DNA of 64,000 nt from Saccharofermentans sp. GTDB taxonomy: Bacteria > Bacillota > Clostridia > Saccharofermentanales > Saccharofermentanaceae. Every line of letters begins with the position of its first letter. Positions within the stretch are counted from its first letter, which is position 1. Position numbers and translations under genes: made by a program. The stretch covers positions 1-64,000 of the forward strand of contig JAKSRH010000008.1 of the NCBI GenBank assembly GCA_024403675.1, in the 5' to 3' direction. This document shows positions 44,239 to 53,829 of this stretch, piece after piece. Below the pieces are notes generated by a model. It made no database searches. It had not been told where the DNA came from and was given only the letters and a program-made list of their open reading frames with translations.

Positions 44239-46938
44239 ATGCTTCAGATTAAGAATATTTGTAAACAGTACAAGACAGGTGATCTTGTACAGAACGCACT
44301 TAATGACGTATCTGTTAGCTTTAGGGATAATGAGTTTGTGGCTATTCTTGGACCTTCTGGTTCGGGTAAAACAACGCTGCTTAATATTATTGGAGGATTA
44401 GATCGCTACGACAGCGGCAATCTCATTATCGATAATATTGCTACAGATAAGTATAAGGATAGAGATTGGGATTCATATAGAAACCATACTATTGGTTTTG
44501 TTTTTCAGAGTTATTATCTTATTCCGCATCAGTCAGTGCTTGCTAATGTAGAGCTTGCACTTACACTTTCTGGTGTGTCTAAGGCAGAGCGCAGAGAGCG
44601 TGCTTTGGAAGCTCTTGATAAGGTTGGACTTAAGGATCACGCACATAAAAAGCCAACACAGATGTCTGGTGGACAGATGCAGCGTGTTGCTATCGCACGT
44701 GCTCTTATAAATAATCCAAGCATTCTTTTGGCAGATGAGCCTACAGGTGCTCTTGATACTAAGACTTCTATCCAGGTTATGGAGCTTTTGAAAGAAGTTG
44801 CCAAGGATCGTCTCGTAATTATGGTTACACATAACCCTGAGCTTGCTACTGAGTATGCATCTCGTATTATTAAGCTCAAGGATGGAGAGATTATTGACGA
44901 TAGTTGTCCATTTGAGTCTGAGAAAGAAGAAAAGGCAGATGAGGCGCAGGCACATGTTCATAAGAATATGGGCAAGGCCAAAATGTCTCGAGCAACTTCT
45001 TTGCAGTTATCATTTAATAACCTTAGAACTAAGAAGGGAAGAACTTTCCTTACAGCATTTGCTGGTTCTATCGGTATTATTGGTATCGCTCTTATTCTTG
45101 CTATTTCTACAGGTGTAGATAACTACATTGATGATATTCAGAAGAATACAATGAATTCTTACCCTATTTCTATCCAGGAGCAGTCAATGGATTTGTCGGC
45201 ATTCCTTGGACAGCATAGGGATGATATGGTAAACGCTAGCGCGGAGGATGATAGAACTCTCGATCGAGTTTATTCCGATTCTAGTAGACTTCAGATGGCA
45301 ACAACTATGGCATCTACTGTGTCTACTAATAACCTCGCTGCATTTAAGGAATACCTTGATGATGAGAATAGTGAAATTAGAAAGTATATAAGTGATGACG
45401 GTATTGTTTATTCTTATAATACTTCTTTTGATATTTATTCTATCGATTCTACAGGAGAGTTCTTTAATACTAACCCTTATGTAGGCGGTCAGACAATTAG
45501 TAGTTCTATGGTTTCTTATACTATGGAGACTAGTACTAACCAGGACTTTTCTGAGATGCTTCCAGGTGGTAGCGAAGCGCTTGTTAGTGGAGCTATTACT
45601 GACAACTATGATGTAGTAAGTGGTAGATGGCCAACAGCTTATAACGAGGTAGTAGTTGTTGTTAATGATCGTAACGAAGTTGAACTTACTGTTTTATATG
45701 AACTTGGTTATCTTCCACATGAGAAGTACATAGAGATGACAGATGAGTTTGTTAACTTGGAAGAGATTGACTTTGAGGATGTAGAGTTTTCTTATGATGA
45801 GATTATTGGTCACAAGTTCTATCTCTTTACTGCAGCAGATTACTATGTAGAAAATGAAGATGGTCATTTTGAGTATCAGGGAGACAATATATATAAGATT
45901 GAAAACATGCGTGATGATGCTATCGAGCTTGAGGTAGTAGGTATTGTTAGAGCTACTTCTGAAGGTGGAATTAATTCTCCTGTAGGATATACTCATGCAC
46001 TTACTGAGTACATTATTGACCATACAGCTAATAGTGATGTAGTTGTGGCGCAGCAGAATAATCCTAATGTTAACGTGATTACAGGATTGCCATTTAGCAA
46101 CGCTTCTGATGAAGAGAAACTTGAAGCAGTACGTGCTTACCTTGAAGATATAGATGCTTCTGAAGTCTATGACATGGTTATGGAGCAGATTGGCAATAAT
46201 CCACAGTACTCACAGTATTTGGAAGGCATGACAGAAGAACAGCTTGTGAGCATGCTCGAAAGTCAGTTTGATAACATGAGTGATGAAGAGCTTATTGAAC
46301 TTTACGATTCTCAGATGGAAGCTGGTAGTTACGACAATAACATGAAGGAATTTGGATTTGTTGATGTTAATAAGCCTTCTTCCATAAGCATCTATACAGA
46401 TAGCTTCGAGAATAAGGATCAGATAGCTAGATGTATCGAGGATTACAATAAGACTGTAAAGGAAGAGGATAAGATTACATATACAGACTATATTGGTCTC
46501 CTTCTTTCTTCTGTAACAACAATCATTAATGTAATTTCTTATGTGCTTATTGCGTTTGTGTCTGTGTCTCTTATCGTTTCTTCAATTATGATTGGAATTA
46601 TTACTTTCATTTCTGTACTTGAGAGAACAAAGGAGATTGGTATCCTTCGTGCTATCGGTGCTTCTAAGAAGAATATTTCTCAGGTATTTAATGCAGAGAC
46701 ATTTATTGTAGGACTTCTTTCAGGTGTAATTGGAATTGGCGTGACAGAACTTCTATTAATACCAATTAACCTTGTTATCCATCTTGTTGCTGGCAGTAGC
46801 AATGTGAATGCTGTACTTGGTGTAGGAGCAGCTATCGTTCTTATTATCCTTAGCACATGCCTCACACTTATTGGTGGTATTATCCCATCTAGAAAAGCAG
46901 CTAAGATGGATCCTGTAGCAGCACTTAGAACTGAGTAA
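44239..46938 (+). CDS. ABC transporter, fused ATPase and FtsX/MacB-type permease
   Basis: An 899-residue single-chain half transporter. The ATPase (about 1-225) has Walker A GPSGSGKT (38-45), the MSGGQ signature (142-146) and Walker B ILLADEP. An acidic linker leads to the first membrane helix (about 273-293). A large outside domain (about 294-750) and three C-terminal helices follow, with the conserved VLERTKEIGILRAIGASKKNISQVF of MacB/FtsX permeases. Such proteins act as mechanical transducers or export lipoproteins, peptides or antibiotics. There is no clear ribosome site before the ATG, and it ends at its own terminator. Confidence 0.92.
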   Translation: MLQIKNICKQYKTGDLVQNALNDVSVSFRDNEFVAILGPSGSGKTTLLNIIGGLDRYDSGNLIIDNIATDKYKDRDWDSYRNHTIGFVFQSYYLIPHQSVLANVELALTLSGVSKAERRERALEALDKVGLKDHAHKKPTQMSGGQMQRVAIARALINNPSILLADEPTGALDTKTSIQVMELLKEVAKDRLVIMVTHNPELATEYASRIIKLKDGEIIDDSCPFESEKEEKADEAQAHVHKNMGKAKMSRATSLQLSFNNLRTKKGRTFLTAFAGSIGIIGIALILAISTGVDNYIDDIQKNTMNSYPISIQEQSMDLSAFLGQHRDDMVNASAEDDRTLDRVYSDSSRLQMATTMASTVSTNNLAAFKEYLDDENSEIRKYISDDGIVYSYNTSFDIYSIDSTGEFFNTNPYVGGQTISSSMVSYTMETSTNQDFSEMLPGGSEALVSGAITDNYDVVSGRWPTAYNEVVVVVNDRNEVELTVLYELGYLPHEKYIEMTDEFVNLEEIDFEDVEFSYDEIIGHKFYLFTAADYYVENEDGHFEYQGDNIYKIENMRDDAIELEVVGIVRATSEGGINSPVGYTHALTEYIIDHTANSDVVVAQQNNPNVNVITGLPFSNASDEEKLEAVRAYLEDIDASEVYDMVMEQIGNNPQYSQYLEGMTEEQLVSMLESQFDNMSDEELIELYDSQMEAGSYDNNMKEFGFVDVNKPSSISIYTDSFENKDQIARCIEDYNKTVKEEDKITYTDYIGLLLSSVTTIINVISYVLIAFVSVSLIVSSIMIGIITFISVLERTKEIGILRAIGASKKNISQVFNAETFIVGLLSGVIGIGVTELLLIPINLVIHLVAGSSNVNAVLGVGAAIVLIILSTCLTLIGGIIPSRKAAKMDPVAALRTE

Positions 46939-46970
46939 ATAATTAACAATAGGTTCATACAATACCCCGT

Positions 46971-46994
46971 TAGCTTTATTGCTTTCGGGGTATT
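46971..46994 (+). terminator. Intrinsic terminator after the ABC gene
   Basis: AATACCCCG and CGGGGTATT arms (9 base pairs) are followed by TTTTG-rich sequence. Confidence 0.7.
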
Positions 46995-47041
46995 TTGTTT
47001 AGTAGAATAAAGGGCAAATTATATGTGGGCGAGGGTCATAT

Positions 47042-48322
47042 ATGGCAGACGAAATCACACAGCTTTCTGTTCTTCAGTCTATTGCAGATGTTTTCTACAG
47101 CATGCATCTTATTAATCTGAAAGAAAATACTGTACAGGTGTATTCTGCGCGCAATCAGGTTAAAGATGTTGTAACCCACGCAGACGGCGCAGACAAGATG
47201 ATGTCGCAGGTTATGGCAGTTACTATAAGAGAAGAGCAACTGGATGAAGCGCTTTCTTTTACTGATTTGACTACACTGGCTGATAGAATGCAGGGCAAGA
47301 AAATCATATCCAAGGAATTACATGGGAGTAATATTGGCTGGATTGTTGCATCTTTTATTGTTGTAGATGCAGATGAAGATGGAAAGCCAGTACATGTTAT
47401 ATGCACAACCAGAAGCATCGAGAAAGAGAAGCAGAAAGAAGAGAAACTTCTTAGTGAGTCTAATACAGATGAGTTAACAGGTTTTTTCAACAGACGAGCT
47501 TACGAAGATAATATTAAAGAATATAACGATACCGCTACAGAAGAAGATTTTGTTTATATCTCCCTGGATGTTAATGAGCTTAAGGTTGTAAATGATACAT
47601 TGGGACATGCAGCAGGTGATGAACTTTTGCAGGGTGCAGCAGAATGCATGAGAAGATGCATTGGTCCTTATGGCCGTCTTTTCAGAACTGGTGGTGACGA
47701 GTTTGCAGCTATTATTTTTGCCAGTAAAGAAAAGCTCGATTTTATTCTGAATGACTTTCGCGAGGCTATCCTTAACTGGTCTGGCAAGCTTGTTGACAGC
47801 GTGTCAATTGCATTTGGATATATAACACTTAAAGATACAGATGAGCGTTCTGTCCGTAAGATTGCTGAGCTTGCTGAAGCGAAGATGTATGAAGACAAGA
47901 CACGTCACTATCAGCAGAAGGGTGTAAATAGAAGAGGACAGAAAGAGGCGCACTCTGCTTTGTGTGAACTTTATACCAAGATTCTTAAGATTAATCTTAC
48001 TGATGACAGCTATCAGATTGTTAACATGGACCTTGGTGAGCAAATAGCAGAGAAGGGCTTCTCAGATAAGATTTCTACTTGGCTTCATGATTTTGGTACA
48101 TCAGGTCAGGTACATAAGGACGATCTTGATGAGTATTTAAAACATACGGATTCTGAATATATTAAAAAGTATTTTGCTGAAGGTAAGACATCTCTTCATA
48201 TATTCTACAGGCGCAATTACGATGGTGTTTATAAGCAGGTAATGATGGAGATGATTCCTGCCAAGGATTATGCTGATGATAATCAGAGCTTCTACCTTTA
48301 TGTAAAGGATATTGACAGATAA
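47042..48322 (+). CDS. Soluble diguanylate cyclase with flanking PAS-like domains
   Basis: A 426-residue cytosolic protein. A PAS-like domain (about 10-130) is followed by a GGDEF domain (about 143-305) with DELTGFFNRRAYE and the active GGDEF (217-221). The usual RxxD inhibitory site upstream is missing, so product inhibition may be weak. The C-terminal 110 residues (LCELYTKILKINLTDDSYQIVN...) resemble the N-terminal domain (FYSMHLINLKENTVQVYS), giving a sensor-output-sensor layout. It makes c-di-GMP. The ribosome site CGAGGG is present. It is not part of the aromatic operon, which has its own promoter downstream. Confidence 0.88.
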   Translation: MADEITQLSVLQSIADVFYSMHLINLKENTVQVYSARNQVKDVVTHADGADKMMSQVMAVTIREEQLDEALSFTDLTTLADRMQGKKIISKELHGSNIGWIVASFIVVDADEDGKPVHVICTTRSIEKEKQKEEKLLSESNTDELTGFFNRRAYEDNIKEYNDTATEEDFVYISLDVNELKVVNDTLGHAAGDELLQGAAECMRRCIGPYGRLFRTGGDEFAAIIFASKEKLDFILNDFREAILNWSGKLVDSVSIAFGYITLKDTDERSVRKIAELAEAKMYEDKTRHYQQKGVNRRGQKEAHSALCELYTKILKINLTDDSYQIVNMDLGEQIAEKGFSDKISTWLHDFGTSGQVHKDDLDEYLKHTDSEYIKKYFAEGKTSLHIFYRRNYDGVYKQVMMEMIPAKDYADDNQSFYLYVKDIDR

Positions 48323-48334
48323 AGTGGCTCTAGC

Positions 48335-48363
48335 TTGACACACATAAACACAGGTGATTTAAT
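48335..48363 (+). promoter_or_regulatory. Promoter of the aromatic amino acid operon
   Basis: TTGACA (48335-48340) and TTTAAT (48358-48363) are 17 bases apart, with an extended TG at 48355-48356. Transcription should begin near 48370, about 23 bases before the leader peptide. Confidence 0.82.
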
Positions 48364-48392
48364 ACACGTAGCCTTTTTATCGGAGTAAAGAG

Positions 48393-48455
48393 ATGAACAA
48401 TAAGTTTTACGCAAATGCATATTATTACTATTATTACTTTAGCGACATGAAGTAA
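48393..48455 (+). CDS. Tyr/Phe-rich attenuator leader peptide
   Basis: A 20-codon gene with GGAG 7 bases upstream. Its product contains seven Tyr and two Phe, with the run Y-Y-Y-Y-Y-Y-F encoded at 48420-48440, and ends in TAA. It lies between a good promoter and an intrinsic terminator, and the first gene after it is DAHP synthase, the first enzyme of aromatic synthesis. This is the layout of a ribosome-mediated attenuator: a shortage of charged tRNA-Tyr (or Phe) stalls the ribosome on the run and lets transcription continue. The peptide itself probably has no other job. I do not recognise a described homologue. Confidence 0.85.
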   Translation: MNNKFYANAYYYYYYFSDMK

Positions 48456-48457
48456 TA

Positions 48458-48543
48458 GTGATAGTGCACGACTAGAAAAGGTTAAAGATTAGAATATAAA
48501 CACAAGGCGCCGCACGAATCACGATTTCGAGCGGTGCTTTTTT
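48458..48543 (+). promoter_or_regulatory. Attenuator: antiterminator and terminator
   Basis: The terminator arms are 48507-48518 and 48526-48537: GCGCCGC and GCGGTGC with an inner CGAA/TTCG, followed by six T (48538-48543). A competing pairing is visible: GTGAT-A-GTGC (48458-48467) with GCAC-GA-ATCAC (48512-48522). It uses most of the terminator's left arm. The first strand begins three bases after the leader stop codon, so a ribosome at the stop would cover it, while one stalled at the Tyr codons would leave it free. Confidence 0.78.
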
Positions 48544-48579
48544 GTTCACGGCTCGTAGGCGCCTAGAAACGAGGAGTAT

Positions 48580-49578
48580 ATGATAGCAGTATTAAAGAAG
48601 ACAGCGACAAGACAGCAGATTGATAACCTTACAGGTTGGTTCGAGAAGCAGGGTCTTCGAGTAAATGAATCTCAGGGCGAGTTCTGCACAGTACTTGGTC
48701 TTATTGGAAATACAGCGGGAATAGATGTGGATCTTCTTCAAGGTCTCGATATCATCGAGACTGTGACGAGAATCTCAGATTCATTCAAGCAGGTAAATAG
48801 AAAGTTTCAGCCAGAAGCTACAGTAGTAGATATTGGTGGCGTAAAGATTGGTGGCGGTAATTTCGCAGTTATTGCTGGCCCATCTTCTATCGAGAGTGAA
48901 GAGCAGATTATGAACGCAGCCATGATTGCTAAGGTAGGTGGCGCTAACATTCTTCAGGGTGGCACATTCAAGTCTAGAACATCTCCTTATGATTTCCAGG
49001 GGCTTCACGAGGAAGGCATTAGCTTTCTTGTAAAGGCTGGTAAGGAAGTTGGTCTTCCTGTAGTAACAGAGATTTTATCCGCTGAGCAGCTTCCTCTTTT
49101 TGACGAGGTGGATGCACTTCAGATTGGCGCACGTAACATGCAGAACTATGAGCTTCTTCGTGCACTTGGTAAGTCTAGTAAGCCTGTTATCCTTAAGCGT
49201 GGCCAGGCTGCTACAGTTAAAGAGCTTCTTATGAGCGCAGAATATATAATGTCTGAGGGTAATGAAAATATTATTCTTTGTGAGCGCGGTATCAGAACAT
49301 ACGAGACATATACAAAGAATACTTTTGATATTTCAGCTATTCCTACACTTAAGGAACTTACACACCTTCCTGTTATCGCAGATCCTTCACAGGCAACAGG
49401 TAAGGCAAGCCTTGTAAAGAGAATGGCTATGGCTTCAGTAGTGGCAGGTAGTGATGGACTTGAGATGGATGTACATCCTAATCCAGAATCTGCTAAGAGT
49501 GATGGAGCACAGTCTCTTACTGGCGTACAGTTTACTGAGGTAATGGAAGCAACTAATAAAGCAAGAAGCATTTTGTAA
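48580..49578 (+). CDS. aroF: DAHP synthase, type I-beta with N-terminal regulatory domain
   Basis: A 332-residue enzyme that joins phosphoenolpyruvate and erythrose 4-phosphate in the first shikimate step. Residues 1-68 form a ferredoxin-like domain, which binds Tyr or Phe for feedback control in related enzymes such as that of Thermotoga. The barrel shows AGPSSIES, ILQGGTFKSRTSPYDFQGL, ILKRGQAAT, LCERGIRTYE, ADPSQATGK and the metal-binding D-x-H (MDVHPNP). It is the first gene of a seven-gene operon after the attenuator. GAGGAG precedes the ATG. Confidence 0.96.
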   Translation: MIAVLKKTATRQQIDNLTGWFEKQGLRVNESQGEFCTVLGLIGNTAGIDVDLLQGLDIIETVTRISDSFKQVNRKFQPEATVVDIGGVKIGGGNFAVIAGPSSIESEEQIMNAAMIAKVGGANILQGGTFKSRTSPYDFQGLHEEGISFLVKAGKEVGLPVVTEILSAEQLPLFDEVDALQIGARNMQNYELLRALGKSSKPVILKRGQAATVKELLMSAEYIMSEGNENIILCERGIRTYETYTKNTFDISAIPTLKELTHLPVIADPSQATGKASLVKRMAMASVVAGSDGLEMDVHPNPESAKSDGAQSLTGVQFTEVMEATNKARSIL

Positions 49579-49592
49579 TTAGGAGAAAGAAT

Positions 49593-50444
49593 ATGGGTAT
49601 TACAGTTGGCGTAGTTGGTCTAGGACTTATTGGAGCATCCTTTTGTAAGGCATACAAGACATATGCAGAGGACTCCACTGTATATGGATGGAACAGAACT
49701 CAGAGCACTGCTGAGATGGCAAAGATGCAGGGAGTAATTGATGATTATCTTACAGACGATAATCTTGGTGAGTGCGATCTTGTAATTCTTAGCCTTTATC
49801 CAGCAGCTTCTATTAAGTGGATGGAGGAGCGTAAGGACAAGTTCAATAAGAATGGTCTTGTTATTGATGCTTGCGGTACTAAGAGAACTATCTGCGAAGA
49901 GGGATTTAGAATCGCAGCAGAGGCTGGATTCGAGTTTGTAGGTTGCCACCCAATGGCAGGAACACAGTTCTCTGGCCTTGCTTATTCCAAGCCAAATATG
50001 TACAAGGGTGCGCCAATGGTTGTATGTCCTAATAGATTCGACGACATGGCACTTATCGATAGAGTTAAGGAGCTTCTCGCACCTTGTGGTTTTGGTAAGT
50101 TCCAGTTGTCACATCCTGATGAGCATGACCGCATGATTGGTTTCACATCTCAGATGGCTCACCTTGTAAGTAATGCTTATATTAAGAGTCCTAACTCTAG
50201 AGGCCATAAGGGTTTCTCCGCAGGTAGTTATAAGGATATGACTCGTGTAGCATGGCTTAACCCTGGCATGTGGACACAGCTCTTTATGGAGAATAAGGAC
50301 AATCTTATTTTCGAGGTGGATTTCCTTATGGCAGAACTTCAGAAGTATAGAGATGCTATGGTAAATGATGACGCAGACACTCTCTATAAGCTTTTGGAAG
50401 AGGGTAAGAATATTAAAGAAGAAGTGGATGGTAGCGGAAAATGA
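49593..50444 (+). CDS. tyrA: Prephenate dehydrogenase
   Basis: A 283-residue NAD(P)-dependent enzyme that turns prephenate into 4-hydroxyphenylpyruvate, the tyrosine precursor. GVVGLGLIGASF is the nucleotide-binding loop, GCHPMAGTQFSG is the substrate motif, and HDRMIGFTSQMAHL contains the catalytic His region. No ACT domain is attached, so tyrosine feedback is not built into this protein, consistent with control by the leader peptide. Its stop overlaps aroB (ATGA). Confidence 0.95.
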   Translation: MGITVGVVGLGLIGASFCKAYKTYAEDSTVYGWNRTQSTAEMAKMQGVIDDYLTDDNLGECDLVILSLYPAASIKWMEERKDKFNKNGLVIDACGTKRTICEEGFRIAAEAGFEFVGCHPMAGTQFSGLAYSKPNMYKGAPMVVCPNRFDDMALIDRVKELLAPCGFGKFQLSHPDEHDRMIGFTSQMAHLVSNAYIKSPNSRGHKGFSAGSYKDMTRVAWLNPGMWTQLFMENKDNLIFEVDFLMAELQKYRDAMVNDDADTLYKLLEEGKNIKEEVDGSGK

Positions 50445-51526
50445 GTGTAGTTAATGTTAAAGCTTCTCGTGATTATAAAGTAACAATTGGTTCAGGTGTA
50501 ATTAATCAGGTAGGACCTATCCTTAAGGAAGTTGCTCCTGGTATTACTAAGGCTCTTGTTGTAAGTGATACAAATACTAAAGCTCTCTATGCGGATAAGG
50601 TAAAGGCTCTTATTGAAGCAGAGGGTATCGAGGTTAGTGAGTATACTTTCGAGGCAGGCGAGCAGAGTAAAAATATTGACACTATCGCAGCAATGTGGGG
50701 CGTTATGGCAAAGGCAGGCTTCACTAGAACAGATGCTATCGTTTCTGTTGGTGGCGGTGTTGCTGGTGATATGAGTGGTTTTGCTGCAGCTACTTTCCTT
50801 AGAGGAATTAAGGTAGTACAGGTTCCTACTTCACTTCTCGCTATGGTTGATGCATGTGTCGGAGGTAAGACAGGAATTGATCTTAAGGAGGGAAAGAACC
50901 TTGCAGGTGCTTTCCACCAGCCTTCTGCAGTTATTGAGGATGCTGACTGTCTCGCTACACTTCCTGATGAAGTATTTACTGAGGGTATGGCAGAAGTTAT
51001 TAAGTATGCATGCATTATGGATACTGAGTTATATGACATTCTTAATGAGAATAGCGGCAGAGGAATTGCTATCCGCGATGACAGCGAGCTCATGGATAAA
51101 ATCGTTACCAAGTGCGTAGCAGATAAGGCATATGTAATCGAGGTAGATGAGCACGATAACGGCCTTCGCCAGACACTTAATTTTGGTCATACAATCGGTC
51201 ACGTAATCGAGCGCAATAGTAACTTTACTCTCGCTCATGGCGTAAGTGTTGCTAAGGGTATGGGCATCATTATTGATAGCGCACTTGCTAATGGAACACT
51301 TGGTGCAGAAGACGCAGTTAAGATGAAGAACCTCATTATGGCTTATGGTCTTCCAGTAAGTGATTCCATCACTCCGGAGGACGCTGTGAGTGGTGCCCTT
51401 AATGACAAGAAGAAGCGTGGTAATACTATTTCTCTTATTGTTGTTAATAGCATTGGTAAGGCAGATATCGTTAAGATGACTCCAGATGAGCTTCTCGTAT
51501 TCCTTAAGGGTGGTTATAAGGCATGA
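50441..51526 (+). CDS. aroB: 3-dehydroquinate synthase
   Basis: A 361-residue enzyme converting DAHP to 3-dehydroquinate with NAD and a divalent metal. Visible elements are the VGGGVAGDMSGFAAATFLRGI nucleotide-binding region, GGKTGIDL, the metal ligands in the segment EVIKYA and in the LNFGHTIGHVIE motif. The length is normal. It overlaps both neighbours by four bases, showing tight translational coupling in the operon. Confidence 0.97.
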   Translation: MSVVNVKASRDYKVTIGSGVINQVGPILKEVAPGITKALVVSDTNTKALYADKVKALIEAEGIEVSEYTFEAGEQSKNIDTIAAMWGVMAKAGFTRTDAIVSVGGGVAGDMSGFAAATFLRGIKVVQVPTSLLAMVDACVGGKTGIDLKEGKNLAGAFHQPSAVIEDADCLATLPDEVFTEGMAEVIKYACIMDTELYDILNENSGRGIAIRDDSELMDKIVTKCVADKAYVIEVDEHDNGLRQTLNFGHTIGHVIERNSNFTLAHGVSVAKGMGIIIDSALANGTLGAEDAVKMKNLIMAYGLPVSDSITPEDAVSGALNDKKKRGNTISLIVVNSIGKADIVKMTPDELLVFLKGGYKA

Positions 51527-52731
51527 AGATAAATTTTGCTGATAATAAGCTTCAAGGCACAATTCAGGCGCCACCTTCTAAGTCTATTTACCATAGAGAG
51601 TTGATAGTGCGTTTCCTTTGTGGTGACCGCGATAACTTAGAGGTATTACCTGGAGATAATGATGACGTCCAGGCTACTAAGGCTTGCCTCAAGGCACTTA
51701 AAGATGCTGTTGATGGCACAAATAAGGGTGATGTTATTCTCCCTTGTAATGAGAGCGGTTCCACAATTAGATTTATGATTCCAGTGGCATCTGCTTTCCT
51801 TTTGCGTGATGGCGCGAAAGTATCAAGTAAGCTTGTATTTACTACCAAGGGTCGTCTTTGTGATAGACCTCTCGGCGAGCTTGCTGATGCTATGGCTCCT
51901 CATGGTATTTCTATAACAAAAAATATGGAAGATCGTACTGTAATCGTAGAAGGTACAATGACTTCCGGTACATATACAATTGATGGAAGCGTATCATCCC
52001 AGTATATTTCTGGTCTTATTATGGCGCTTCCTCTTTTTGGTGATGAAAGCAAAATTGACGTCACTGGTGGCATTAAGTCCGTGCACTACATAGAGCTTAC
52101 AGAGAATGTTCTTCGTAAGTATGGTTGTGGCATTAAGCGCGTGGATGATACTTACCTCCCAGAAGCAGGTGGTTATAAGACAAAGCCTACTGATGACTTT
52201 CAGGTCGAGGGCGATTGGAGTAACGGTGCATTCCTTCTTTGCCTTAAGGAGTTTACTGGCATAGAAGTTACTAACCTTAACCCAGATTCTGCTCAGGGCG
52301 ACAAGGCAATCGTAGATTTTCTTAAGGCTGTGGAAGATAGCAAGGGCGGTGAAGTTACTTTCGACTGTGCAGATATCCCTGATATCGCGCCTTACATGGC
52401 AGTGTTAGCAGCATTTAAAACAAGCAAGACAACACTTACTAGTACAGGTCGTCTCCGTATAAAGGAAAGTGACAGATCAAAGGCTGTATGTGAGCAGCTA
52501 GCCGCTATTGGCGTAAAGACCGAGGAGAACGAAGACTCTATTGTAATTTATGCCTACGAAAATACTGCACCTTCAGATATAATTTTAGAGTCTTATCATG
52601 ATCACAGAATGGCAATGTGTGCAGTTCTTATTGCAGCTGCCCTTAAGACATGTGTGGAGATTGATGAGATTGATTGCATGAACAAATCATTCCCTGAGCT
52701 TAGGGAGTTATGTATAAAGGAGTTATGCTAA
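51523..52731 (+). CDS. aroA: EPSP synthase (3-phosphoshikimate 1-carboxyvinyltransferase)
   Basis: A 402-residue enzyme that adds enolpyruvate to shikimate 3-phosphate. Recognisable are PPSKSIYHR near the start, the NESGSTIRFMIPVA core, SQYISGLIMALPL, EGDWSNGAFLL and the C-terminal LRIKESDR and DHRMAM motifs. It is a little shorter than the E. coli enzyme. It starts inside the aroB stop region (ATGA), and its TAA shares bases with the aroC start. Confidence 0.96.
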   Translation: MKINFADNKLQGTIQAPPSKSIYHRELIVRFLCGDRDNLEVLPGDNDDVQATKACLKALKDAVDGTNKGDVILPCNESGSTIRFMIPVASAFLLRDGAKVSSKLVFTTKGRLCDRPLGELADAMAPHGISITKNMEDRTVIVEGTMTSGTYTIDGSVSSQYISGLIMALPLFGDESKIDVTGGIKSVHYIELTENVLRKYGCGIKRVDDTYLPEAGGYKTKPTDDFQVEGDWSNGAFLLCLKEFTGIEVTNLNPDSAQGDKAIVDFLKAVEDSKGGEVTFDCADIPDIAPYMAVLAAFKTSKTTLTSTGRLRIKESDRSKAVCEQLAAIGVKTEENEDSIVIYAYENTAPSDIILESYHDHRMAMCAVLIAAALKTCVEIDEIDCMNKSFPELRELCIKELC

Positions 52732-53828
52732 TGAGCATGAGTAGTTTGTATAGAGGCGAAGTATTGAGCCTTGAGATTTATGGTGAGTCCCATAGCCCAA
52801 CTATCGGCGTATATATTGAGGGCCTTCCTGAGGGTGTTAGTCCAGATGAGGAAAAGACTGCTGCCCTTATGGCAAGACGTGCACCTGGTCAGAATGCTTG
52901 GTCCACACCTCGTAAGGAAAAGGATGCGGTTATCTTCGAGAAGGAAGGTGACAAGCTTCACGGCTACATCGTAAATACAAACACAAAGCCAAAGGACTAT
53001 GCTTCTATTATGAACATGCCACGTCCTTCTCATGCTGACTTCACTGCAAGAATTAAGTACGGTGATGAGGCTTCTAAGTCTGGTGGTGGAATCTTCTCCG
53101 GCAGAATGACAGCTCCACTTTGTATTGCAGGTTCTATTGCTCTTAATGAGCTTAATAAGAGAGGTATCGAGATTTATTCTCACGTTAAGTCCATTGCTGG
53201 CGTAAGTGATGAGACATATTTTGATAACTCACCACTTTCTAATGAATTTAAGTCCAAGCTCGAGACAGTTAAGACAAAGGAATTCCCTGTTGTTGATGAT
53301 GCTAAGGGCGAGGCAATGAAGGAGAAAATTGCTGCTGCTAGAGAAGAACTCGATTCTGTAGGTGGTATTATCGAGACTGTGGTTTATGGTATGCCAGCAG
53401 GTATTGGCGGGCCAATTTTCGGAGGAATCGAAGCTAAGGTTGCTACACTTCTTTATGCAATTCCTGCTGTAAAGGGTGTGGAGTTTGGTAACGGCTACGA
53501 AGTTGCTAACCTTAAGGGTTCTGAAAATAATGACTCATTTGTTATGTGTGATGGCAAGGTAACTATGGAGACTAACCATAGTGGTGGAATTCTCGGAGGC
53601 ATTTCCGTCGGTGGTAGTGTGGCACCAATCGTTGTTGACTGCGCTATTAAGCCTACACCTTCTATCTCAAGAGAGCAGAAGACAGTAGATATCTCTAAGC
53701 AGGAGAATGCTGTTATAGCTATTCATGGTAGACACGATCCATGCATTGTACCAAGAGCAGTACCAGTTACAGAGGCTGCAGTGGCAATCGCACTTTATGA
53801 TATGATTTTAGCTACGGAGGGTAAGTAA
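52731..53828 (+). CDS. aroC: Chorismate synthase
   Basis: A 365-residue FMN-dependent enzyme that makes chorismate. GESHSPTIGVYIEGLPEG, RRAPGQNAWSTPRKEKD, HADFTARIKYG and SGRMTAPLC are family motifs, as are ETNHSGGILGGISVG and the C-terminal GRHDPCIVPRAVPV. I choose the ATG that shares the A of the aroA stop, with AAAGGAG 8 bases upstream; earlier in-frame ATGs are too close to that site or upstream of it. It ends one base before the fused gene. Confidence 0.96.
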   Translation: MSMSSLYRGEVLSLEIYGESHSPTIGVYIEGLPEGVSPDEEKTAALMARRAPGQNAWSTPRKEKDAVIFEKEGDKLHGYIVNTNTKPKDYASIMNMPRPSHADFTARIKYGDEASKSGGGIFSGRMTAPLCIAGSIALNELNKRGIEIYSHVKSIAGVSDETYFDNSPLSNEFKSKLETVKTKEFPVVDDAKGEAMKEKIAAAREELDSVGGIIETVVYGMPAGIGGPIFGGIEAKVATLLYAIPAVKGVEFGNGYEVANLKGSENNDSFVMCDGKVTMETNHSGGILGGISVGGSVAPIVVDCAIKPTPSISREQKTVDISKQENAVIAIHGRHDPCIVPRAVPVTEAAVAIALYDMILATEGK

Positions 53829-53829
53829 T

